From: Anaerolineae bacterium | GTDB lineage: Bacteria; Chloroflexota; Anaerolineae; B4-G1; SLSP01 | DNA: 6,521 nucleotides | NCBI GenBank assembly: GCA_016934645.1 | Contig: JAFGSL010000617.1 | Location: 1 to 6,521, forward strand | Direction: 5' to 3' | Shown: positions 1-4,530 of the stretch, one piece after another | Position numbering within the stretch: position 1 is the first letter of the stretch | Layout of the letters: each line of letters opens with the position of its first letter | The notes under the pieces: generated by a model | Told to the model about the DNA's origin: nothing | What the model saw: the letters and a program-made list of their open reading frames with translations, nothing else | The model's database searches: none | Position numbers and translations under genes: made by a program

Positions 1-168
1 GGCCGCCGTCTTGCCCGTGCCGGTCTGCGCCTGGCCAAGCACATCGCGCCCGCTCATCAACGCCGGAATCGCCCGCTCCTGAATGGGTGTCGGGCTTTCG
101 TAGCCTAATTCATCTACCGCCTGCATCAACGCCGGATGCAGGGAAAACGCTTGAAACTCTGTTGACAT
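1..168 (-). CDS. DEAD-box RNA helicase, N-terminal part (cut by left window edge)
   Basis: This is an ATP-dependent RNA helicase of the DEAD-box family, the type that unwinds structured RNA during ribosome assembly, mRNA decay or cold growth. Reading the minus strand from the ATG at 168 gives 56 codons without a stop. They contain the Q motif at residues 22-30 (GYESPTPIQ), which contacts adenine, and Walker A motif I at residues 47-54 (AQTGTGKT). The conserved aromatic residue lies upstream of the Q motif (F5 or F8), and the spacing is as in the family. The start is supported by a GGAG ribosome binding site a few bases upstream (minus-strand TTGAGGAGTTAT before ATG). The DEAD and SAT motifs and the C-terminal tail that would tell subfamilies apart (RhlE, DeaD/CsdA, CshA) lie outside the window, so no gene symbol is given. 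The gene is divergent from the toxin-antitoxin operon and its leader carries a terminator-like hairpin. Confidence 0.95.
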   Translation of the reverse strand, partial: MSTEFQAFSLHPALMQAVDELGYESPTPIQERAIPALMSGRDVLGQAQTGTGKTAA

Positions 169-196
169 ATAACTCCTCAAATCCGATTCTTGCCAG

Positions 197-229
197 AAAA
201 AAAGGCCCTGCCTGTACCGGCAAGGCCTT
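197..229 (-). terminator. Intrinsic terminator-like hairpin in the helicase leader (putative attenuator)
   Basis: On the minus strand an 11-bp stem (arms 229-219 and 212-202, six-base loop 218-213) is followed at once by seven T residues (203-197). One pair is G-U on the minus-strand RNA but C-A on the plus strand, so the structure suits minus-strand RNA best. It lies between the predicted helicase promoter (-10 at 279-274) and the helicase ATG at 168, so it would end transcription before the gene. No minus-strand gene lies upstream for it to terminate. This suggests conditional read-through (attenuation), but that is inference. Confidence 0.6.
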
Positions 230-273
230 GAAAGACCACGCAAGTATGAAAGCGCCCTATTGCGCCGTACAGA

Positions 274-301
274 ATTGTAGCACAAAAAGTTAAAATCACA
301 A
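274..301 (-). promoter_or_regulatory. Predicted sigma70-type promoter for the DEAD-box helicase
   Basis: Minus strand: -35 TTGTGA (301-296), 16-base spacer, -10 TACAAT (279-274), with an extended -10 TGTGC directly upstream of the -10. The predicted start is near 267, giving a leader of about 100 bases before the ATG at 168. The -10 lies inside the left arm of the 14-bp inverted repeat shared with the toxin promoter. Confidence 0.55.
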
Positions 302-302
302 C

Positions 303-330
303 TTGCCGATTGTAGCTTTTGTGCTACAAT
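303..330 (+). promoter_or_regulatory. Predicted promoter of the toxin-antitoxin operon
   Basis: -35 TTGCCG (303-308), 16-base spacer, -10 TACAAT (325-330), with an extended -10 TGTGC in front. The expected start falls at about 336-337, which is the toxin ATG itself, so the mRNA would have little or no leader. The -10 and much of the spacer sit within the 22-bp palindrome 309-330, so a bound repressor would block polymerase. Confidence 0.6.
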
Positions 331-336
331 CTGCAT

Positions 337-672
337 ATGAGTGATGTGCACATCGAGATACTGGAGTATCTGCTCGAAAGTGGCCGGAATCCATTTCGAG
401 AATGGCTGGAAGGCTTAAAGGACCGTCAAGCTCGCGCCAAGATCCGTGTGCGCTTGAATCGGATTCGACTCGGGAACTTTGGTGATTGCAAATCCGTAGG
501 TCGTGGTGTTAGTGAATTACGAGTGCCATACGGCCCAGGTTATCGTGTATATTTTGGCCGTAAAGGCAATGCTGTCGTCATTTTACTATATGGTGGCGAC
601 AAAAGCACACAGCGCAGAGATATTGCTCTGGCACAAGAGTATTGGAAAGAGTATCTTCGGAGGACAAAATGA
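337..672 (+). CDS. Type II toxin, RelE/ParE superfamily (Gp49-like addiction module killer protein)
   Basis: This 111-residue protein matches the 'addiction module killer' family (Gp49-like, TIGR02683/PF05973 type), whose relatives of the RelE/HigB fold are mostly mRNA interferases acting on translated mRNA. Family signatures are visible: [19 protein letters not shown] near the N-terminus, then [20 protein letters not shown] and GGDKSTQ followed by DI--A. The chain is about full family length and slightly long at its N-terminus. The ATG at 337 is preferred over an in-frame TTG at 319, because 319-336 lies in the palindromic -10 region. No ribosome binding site is visible before 337, consistent with a leaderless mRNA. 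It is the first gene of the operon and overlaps the antitoxin by four bases. The exact target (mRNA cleavage or other) cannot be read from the sequence. Confidence 0.9.
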   Translation: MSDVHIEILEYLLESGRNPFREWLEGLKDRQARAKIRVRLNRIRLGNFGDCKSVGRGVSELRVPYGPGYRVYFGRKGNAVVILLYGGDKSTQRRDIALAQEYWKEYLRRTK

Positions 673-965
673 ATGAGGTAACTGCTAAATACGAAACAGG
701 ATTAAAAGCATCCTTGACCGATCCTGAAGAGGCCGCTGCCTATCTTAACGCCGCGCTTGAAGAAAATGACCAGGAGGTTTTCCTGCTAGCTCTCCATGAC
801 ATCGCTGAAGCGCGCGGCTTTACACAGATAGCACAAAATGCGGTTCTTAATCGGGAAAACCTGTACCGGATGCTATCGTCAACCGGGAATCCGCAACTTT
901 CGAGCTTGAATGCGCTGCTCCATAGCATCGGCCTGCGTCTGTCTGTTGAAGTGGCATCCGTGTAA
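669..965 (+). CDS. Type II antitoxin, HTH-domain addiction module antidote protein
   Basis: This 98-residue protein fits the 'addiction module antidote' family (TIGR02684 type) that pairs with Gp49-like toxins. Typical features are the segment DPEEAAAYLNAALEEND near residues 18-34, then ALHDIAEARGFTQIAQ leading into a helix-turn-helix at about residues 52-73, with NRENLYRMLS as the likely recognition helix region and GNPQLSSLNALLHSIGLRLSVE as the C-terminal part. It should neutralise the toxin by direct binding and repress the operon through the ATTGTAGC sites (family knowledge plus inference). Its ATG overlaps the toxin stop as ATGA (669-672), pointing to translational coupling, but it also has its own strong GGAGG at 659-663. 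The toxin seems leaderless, so antitoxin synthesis may exceed toxin synthesis. An in-frame upstream start at 642 is rejected because it lies deeper in the toxin gene and before this ribosome binding site. Confidence 0.9.
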   Translation: MNEVTAKYETGLKASLTDPEEAAAYLNAALEENDQEVFLLALHDIAEARGFTQIAQNAVLNRENLYRMLSSTGNPQLSSLNALLHSIGLRLSVEVASV

Positions 966-1000
966 ACCAGATAACAGAACCACTCAAAGCAATCCCGAGT

Positions 1001-1038
1001 AAAAAAACGGGGCAACAAGATGATCTTGTTGCCCCGTT
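1001..1038 (-). terminator. Intrinsic terminator of the elongation factor G gene
   Basis: A perfect 14-bp stem (arms 1006-1019 and 1025-1038, five-base loop 1020-1024) lies 17 bases beyond the EF-G stop codon. On the minus strand it is followed by a T-run from 1007 to 1001. The plus-strand side lacks a T-run (GCTTATGC follows), so it is primarily the EF-G terminator. It is also the only hairpin after the antitoxin stop at 965 and may partly stop the convergent toxin-antitoxin transcript. Confidence 0.88.
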
Positions 1039-1054
1039 GCTTATGCAGCAGAAC

Positions 1055-3172
1055 TTACCGAATCGGCACTTTCCCTGCCGCCTGCCGCTCCTTGATAACA
1101 TCCGCCGCGATGCCTTCCGGCACGGTGGCGTAGCGCTTGAATTCGAGCGTGAACGTGCCGCGCCCCTGCGTCATACTGCGCAGATCGGTGGCGTAACCGC
1201 GCGCTTCCGCCAGCGGCACTTCTCCATCCACGTTGCGCAGATGCCCGCGCACGCGCATCGTGTTGACGAGACCACGCCGCCGCCCGATGTCGGCCACGAT
1301 TGGCCCCACGTACTCCTCCGCCGCGTTAATGTCGATGCGCATAATCGGCTCAAGCAGCGCCGGAGCCGCCGCGCGCACGATCTGTCGCGCCCCCATCCCG
1401 CCGGCGATCTCGAAATCCATCGACGCCGAGTCCACCTCGTGATAGCGCCCACCCAACAGCGTCACCTTGACGCCGGTGACGGGATACCCGGCAATCACGC
1501 CCTGTTCCAACGCGCGACGCACACCCAGTTCCACCGGACGCCAGAAATCGCGCGGCAACTCGGCGGGCGGCGCGGCGTGGACAAAGGCCACCCCCTGCTC
1601 GTCGGCCTCGTCGCCTTCCTCCAACGTTTCAATGCTGAGCACGATTTCGGCATAATGCCCGTGCCCGCCGGATTGCTTTTTGTACGTTGTCGTGACTTCG
1701 GTACGCTTGGTCACCGTCTCGCGATAGGAGACCTGCGGCGCACTCACCTGCGGCACAATGCCGAATTCGGTACGCAGCCGGTCCACGGAGACGTCCAGGT
1801 GAAGCTCGCCCATCCCGGACAACGTCAACTCGCCGGTCTCGGCGTCGAAGTGTTGAATCAGCGTGGGATCCTCGTCACACAAACGGTTCACAGCTTGGTG
1901 CAGCTTTTCGCGCTCCTTGGTCGATGCTGGCGTCAACGCCACCGCGATGACCGGCTTGGGGAAGTGTATGCCTTCCAGCACAATCGGATGCGCAGGATCA
2001 CAGAGTGTGTCGCCAGTCATAGCCGATTTGACGCCGACCAGCGCCACCACATCGCTGGCGGCCATGCCATCTACCTGCTCGCGGCGGTTGGCGTGCATCC
2101 GGTAGATGCGTCCCACCCGCTCGGATGTATCCGCGCGCGGGTTGTAGGCGAGGTCACCGGCCTGCATTTGCCCGGAGAAAACGCGCACCCAGGTCAAATG
2201 CCCCACGTGCGGATCGGTGACGATTTTGAACACCGACGCGCAGAAGGGAACGTCGAAGGCATCCGGGCGTTCGATGATTTCCTCCGGGTTGGCAGGATTG
2301 TGACCGAGCACTGGCGGGATGTCCACCGGCGCGGGCAGATAATCGACAATCGCATCAAGCAGCGGTTGCACGGCAATGCGATTGCGCGAAGTCCCACACA
2401 GCACCGGCACGATGTCCCCGGCGATGACGGCCTTGCGCAGCGCCGCGCGGAGCGTCGCCAGGTCGATGTCGGCGCCCTCAAGGCGCTGTTCAAGCAACTC
2501 GTCGTTGGTTTCGCAGATGGCATCCAGCAGTTGCTCACGCGCCTGGGCGACCTGGGCAACCATATCTGCCGGCACAGGGACACTTTCAGGCTCATCATCC
2601 CCATTGTGCCAGGCCCACGCCTGCCCGGTGAGCAAATCGACAATACCCACGAAATCCCCTTCGCTGCCTATGGGCAGTTGGAGTGGCTGCGCGTTGGGCG
2701 TCAGCCGTTCGTGAATTTCATCTAGCACGCGATAGAAATCCGAGCCGATGCGATCCAGCTTGTTGACGAAGATCAAGCGCGCCAGATGCTCGCGGTTGGC
2801 GTGCAGCCACACCGCCTCCGTCTGCGGCTCCACCCCACCGACGCCGCACAGGATCATCACCGCGCCGTCGATCACGCGAATCGAGCGCACCACCTCAGCA
2901 GTGAAGTCGATGTGACCCGGCGTATCGATCAGGTTAATGCGGTGATCGCGCCAGTGGCAGGCGGTCGCGGCGGACATGATCGTGATGCCGCGCTCGCGCT
3001 CCTGTTGCAAAAAATCCATCTGCGTATCGCCATCGTCGATAAGACCCACACGGTGAATCCGTCCGGTGTAGTACAAAATCGACTCGGACGTCGTTGTCTT
3101 TCCCGCATCCACGTGGGCAAAGATGCCGATGATGCGAACGTTTTCCAGCGGTGCTTCTTTCTTCTTTACCAT
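1055..3172 (-). CDS. fusA: Translation elongation factor G (probable paralogue)
   Basis: This is a ribosomal translocation GTPase of 705 residues, full length for EF-G. The GTPase motifs are in order: G1 AHVDAGKTT (19-27), G2 RGITI (61-65), G3 DTPGH (83-87, including the catalytic His87), and G4 NKLD (137-140). The G5 region reads CGTSRNRIAVQPLLDA (259-274), where canonical EF-G has a GSA sequence. Domain II follows at about 300-390, domain III at about 404-480 (LSGMGELHLDV at 451-461), domain IV at about 481-600 (SGGHGHYAEI at 501-510, loop HEVDSASMDF at 578-587), and domain V to about 692 (GYATDLRSMTQGRGT at 659-673). The start at 3172 has AAGGA five bases upstream (3182-3178). The gene stands alone, with no rpsL, rpsG or tuf nearby. 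That and the unusual G5 and domain IV residues suggest a second EF-G or EF-G2-like copy, but it could be the only one. A strong promoter and a long structured leader precede it; a terminator follows. Confidence 0.95.
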   Translation of the reverse strand: MVKKKEAPLENVRIIGIFAHVDAGKTTTSESILYYTGRIHRVGLIDDGDTQMDFLQQERERGITIMSAATACHWRDHRINLIDTPGHIDFTAEVVRSIRVIDGAVMILCGVGGVEPQTEAVWLHANREHLARLIFVNKLDRIGSDFYRVLDEIHERLTPNAQPLQLPIGSEGDFVGIVDLLTGQAWAWHNGDDEPESVPVPADMVAQVAQAREQLLDAICETNDELLEQRLEGADIDLATLRAALRKAVIAGDIVPVLCGTSRNRIAVQPLLDAIVDYLPAPVDIPPVLGHNPANPEEIIERPDAFDVPFCASVFKIVTDPHVGHLTWVRVFSGQMQAGDLAYNPRADTSERVGRIYRMHANRREQVDGMAASDVVALVGVKSAMTGDTLCDPAHPIVLEGIHFPKPVIAVALTPASTKEREKLHQAVNRLCDEDPTLIQHFDAETGELTLSGMGELHLDVSVDRLRTEFGIVPQVSAPQVSYRETVTKRTEVTTTYKKQSGGHGHYAEIVLSIETLEEGDEADEQGVAFVHAAPPAELPRDFWRPVELGVRRALEQGVIAGYPVTGVKVTLLGGRYHEVDSASMDFEIAGGMGARQIVRAAAPALLEPIMRIDINAAEEYVGPIVADIGRRRGLVNTMRVRGHLRNVDGEVPLAEARGYATDLRSMTQGRGTFTLEFKRYATVPEGIAADVIKERQAAGKVPIR

Positions 3173-3209
3173 TGCTTTCCTTCTTGTGTATCATTCAAAA
3201 AAGGGAGTT

Positions 3210-3233
3210 TTGGGGCGGGTATACCCGCCCCAA
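3210..3233. repeat. 24-bp perfect GC-rich palindrome in the EF-G leader
   Basis: Bases 3212-3221 (GGGGCGGGTA) and 3222-3231 are exact reverse complements, and one more TT/AA step on each side gives 24 bp of perfect dyad symmetry with no spacer. In minus-strand RNA it would fold into a stable hairpin about 40 bases before the EF-G start. It is followed after eight bases by six U (3202-3197), so it is not a classic terminator. Alternatives are a dispersed intergenic palindrome, a protein-binding site or an mRNA-stabilising hairpin. It lies in the longer stretch 3173-3423, which has no convincing gene. Confidence 0.75.
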
Positions 3234-3313
3234 GCCCCTATCTCCAGGTTCGTATGCAACAATCAGCGGCCAGCTTGTGCTAACGCTGACCGCTGCGCTC
3301 ATTTTAACACTTG

Positions 3314-3322
3314 TGTTATACT
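3314..3322 (+). promoter_or_regulatory. Predicted extended -10 promoter for the EamA permease
   Basis: TGTTATACT is an extended -10 element (TG, one base, TATACT at 3317-3322) with no good -35 at the usual distance. It overlaps a short dyad, TAACAC at 3305-3310 and GTGTTA at 3313-3318. Transcription would start near 3329 and reach the permease start after about 95 bases. That transcript would be complementary over about 70 bases to the 5' end of the EF-G leader, because the minus promoter lies downstream at 3407-3434. Confidence 0.4.
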
Positions 3323-3331
3323 CCCAGGCAC

Positions 3332-3357
3332 AAAAATACCTCGTGAGCAACACGAGG
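3332..3357 (-). terminator. Terminator-like hairpin in the EF-G leader
   Basis: A perfect 7-bp stem (CCTCGTG at 3339-3345 and CACGAGG at 3351-3357, five-base loop) is followed on the minus strand by TATTTTTG (3338-3331). It lies about 45 bases downstream of the predicted EF-G transcription start and about 160 bases before the start codon. On the plus strand it lies in the leader of the EamA permease, where no T-run follows it. The U-tract is interrupted, so termination efficiency is uncertain. Confidence 0.45.
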
Positions 3358-3406
3358 CTGGGAGATTGACCAAGAAACGCTTGTCGTTCAGATTGCAAAC
3401 AAGCAA

Positions 3407-3434
3407 ATTATAACACAAAGGAGATGCGCGTCAA
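3407..3434 (-). promoter_or_regulatory. Strong predicted promoter of the elongation factor G gene
   Basis: Minus strand: -35 TTGACG (3434-3429), 16-base spacer, -10 TATAAT (3412-3407) with the extended TGTGT element in front. The -35 matches consensus in five of six bases and the -10 in all six, so this is the best promoter match in the window. It overlaps the start of the divergent EamA gene (its ATG is at 3424). Expected start near 3400, giving an EF-G leader of roughly 230 bases. Confidence 0.72.
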
Positions 3435-4362
3435 GTTTTCTATGAAACGGTGGAAAGCAGATATCGCCTTAGTATTAGTGACGGCCATTTGGGGCTCAAC
3501 GTTTGTGGTCGTCAAAAATGCGCTGGATGCAGTGGGACCGCTGGTGTTTGTTGCAGCGCGCTTCTGGATAGCAGGGGGAGCGCTGGCAGGTCTTTTGCTA
3601 CTACAGCGCAAAATTGCGCCACGACCAATCCCCATCGGCTCGCGCGCGCTGCGCGATGGTGCACTTACGGGTGTTTTCCTCACCCTCGGCTACGTGCCAC
3701 AGACCATCGGTCTGCAAACCACAGAAGCTGCCAAAGCCGCGTTCATCACCGGATTGAGCGTGGTGCTTGTGCCGGTCCTGGCAGCGACATTGCTGCACAA
3801 GCCCCCCACCCGTGCTGCGACCTTCGGCGTGCTCACCGCTACCGTAGGGCTGGGACTGCTGACTCTGGACCTGAATCAGCGCTTGACGTTCGCGCCCGGC
3901 GATCTGTGGGTGCTGCTGTGCGCCATCGGCTTTGCGGCACACATCACCAGCACCGCGCGGTTCGCCCCACACCACGACGTACTGCCGTTTACGGCGATGC
4001 AACTACTCACTACGGCAGCGCTTTCGACGGGAGCTGCACTGTTGTTCGAGCGCCATGCACTGCTGCCACCCGCGTCGACGTTACCCGCCATCGTGTATAT
4101 GGCGCTGATTGCCACGGCATTCGTCTTTGGTGTGCAGACGTGGGGCCAGCGTCACACCACACCGACGCACACGGCCCTGATTTTCGCACTGGAGCCCGTC
4201 TTCGCAGCCTTGTTTGCCGTCGCCTTTGCCGGAGAAGTCCTCGAAGTCCGCGAGTGGGTTGGCGGCGCGCTCATTCTTCTGGGCATGATCATCGCCGAGG
4301 TAGGGTCAACCAACCTTGCGAAGGGTAAACATAACGATACTGGAGTGACAGTATCTCGATAG
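3424..4362 (+). CDS. EamA/DMT-family permease (drug/metabolite transporter superfamily)
   Basis: This is an inner-membrane carrier of the EamA (formerly DUF6) family, 312 residues, the usual length for a protein with two EamA repeats and about ten membrane helices. The first repeat spans roughly residues 12-148 and has the family hallmarks IWGSTFVVVKNAL (22-34) and GLQTTEAAKAAFITGLSVVLVPV (96-118). The second spans about 159-293 and has ALIFALEPVFAALFA (251-265) and a final helix, GGALILLGMIIAE. Members export amino acids, drugs or other small metabolites; the substrate cannot be predicted here. The start is uncertain. AAAGGAG at 3417-3423 touches the ATG at 3424 with no spacing, while the in-frame ATG at 3442 (MKRWKAD) gives a more typical family N-terminus but lies 18 bases from that site. 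The C-terminal tail (from about residue 297) and stop codon fall inside a large inverted repeat. Confidence 0.93.
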   Translation: MRVKFSMKRWKADIALVLVTAIWGSTFVVVKNALDAVGPLVFVAARFWIAGGALAGLLLLQRKIAPRPIPIGSRALRDGALTGVFLTLGYVPQTIGLQTTEAAKAAFITGLSVVLVPVLAATLLHKPPTRAATFGVLTATVGLGLLTLDLNQRLTFAPGDLWVLLCAIGFAAHITSTARFAPHHDVLPFTAMQLLTTAALSTGAALLFERHALLPPASTLPAIVYMALIATAFVFGVQTWGQRHTTPTHTALIFALEPVFAALFAVAFAGEVLEVREWVGGALILLGMIIAEVGSTNLAKGKHNDTGVTVSR

Positions 4363-4408
4363 AGCCGGTCGTTTTGATGCGAACGTCTGCATCACCCTTC
4401 GCAAGGTT
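4312..4408. repeat. 97-bp inverted-repeat structure over the 3' end of the permease gene
   Basis: The 15-bp arms at 4312-4326 (AACCTTGCGAAGGGT) and 4394-4408 are perfect reverse complements, separated by 67 bases. Inside are two further hairpins: GATACTG/CAGTATC at 4336-4342 and 4349-4355 (six-base loop), and TGATGC/GCATCA at 4375-4380 and 4389-4394. Together they could fold as a three-way junction in RNA or a branched cruciform in DNA. The element includes the last 16 codons and the stop of the permease. No T-run follows the right arm, and no target-site duplication is evident at the ends. It may act as a 3'-end stabiliser or Rho-assisted terminator, or be an old small mobile element; the function is not known. 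Confidence 0.7.
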
Positions 4409-4440
4409 TCCGAACACCGAATCAATGTTATTTGGATTTT

Positions 4441-4480
4441 TTGACTTCATAGCCAAATCCGCTTATACTTAGAGTATAAT
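4441..4480 (+). promoter_or_regulatory. Predicted promoter of the M23/SH3/glycosidase gene, with palindromic -10
   Basis: -35 TTGACT (4441-4446), 17-base spacer, -10 TATACT (4464-4469). A second perfect -10, TATAAT (4475-4480), lies just downstream without a good -35. The -10 zone forms a perfect dyad: TTATACT (4463-4469), three bases, AGTATAA (4473-4479), a possible operator. The expected start near 4476 gives a leader of about 55 bases. The rest of 4363-4530 holds only the right part of the inverted-repeat structure and AT-rich sequence; no small gene is apparent. Confidence 0.65.
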
Positions 4481-4517
4481 TCTCAGCTTTTGACTTCCGA
4501 CCCTCAATAGTTTTCAA

Positions 4518-4524
4518 AAGGAGG
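4518..4524 (+). promoter_or_regulatory. Strong ribosome binding site deciding the start at 4531
   Basis: AAGGAGG is a full Shine-Dalgarno match located six bases before the ATG at 4531. It fixes the start of the long M23 gene and therefore the absence of an N-terminal signal peptide. Confidence 0.88.
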
Positions 4525-4530
4525 ATAACC

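Larger units (their letters stand above)
274..331. promoter_or_regulatory. Three-half-site operator between the toxin-antitoxin operon and the helicase
   Basis: The octamer ATTGTAGC occurs three times: 274-281 and 309-316 on the plus strand, and 330-323 on the minus strand. Two perfect inverted repeats result. One has 14-bp arms (ATTGTAGCACAAAA at 274-287, its reverse complement at 317-330). The other has 9-bp arms (GATTGTAGC at 308-316, GCTACAATC at 323-331, six-base spacer). The outer arm centres are 43 bp apart, close to four helical turns, so sites would face the same side of the DNA. Antitoxins of HTH type usually bind palindromes over their own promoter; here one repeat set covers the -10 boxes of both divergent promoters. 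Binding by the antitoxin is inferred. Confidence 0.7.

Noticed and set aside
87..293. 68-codon plus-strand frame across the helicase start
   Set aside because: It overlaps the conserved helicase N-terminus antisense and then the promoter region, with no ribosome binding site or homology signal.
1001..1038. Terminator primarily for the toxin-antitoxin operon
   Set aside because: The T-run is on the minus-strand side only, so the element is better assigned to EF-G. A minor bidirectional effect remains possible.
1037..2725. 562-codon plus-strand open frame antisense to EF-G
   Set aside because: It lies wholly antisense to a clearly conserved EF-G gene, is very rich in Arg and His, shows no recognisable domain and begins within the EF-G terminator hairpin. 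It is a codon-bias shadow.
3450..4328. 292-codon plus-strand frame overlapping the permease
   Set aside because: It is out of frame with a well-matched membrane protein and reads as Arg/His/Cys-rich low-quality sequence. It is a shadow frame.
4312..4408. Integron attC site
   Set aside because: The size and folding are similar, but the expected attC core ends (RYYYAAC and GTTRRRY) are not present and no integrase is in view.
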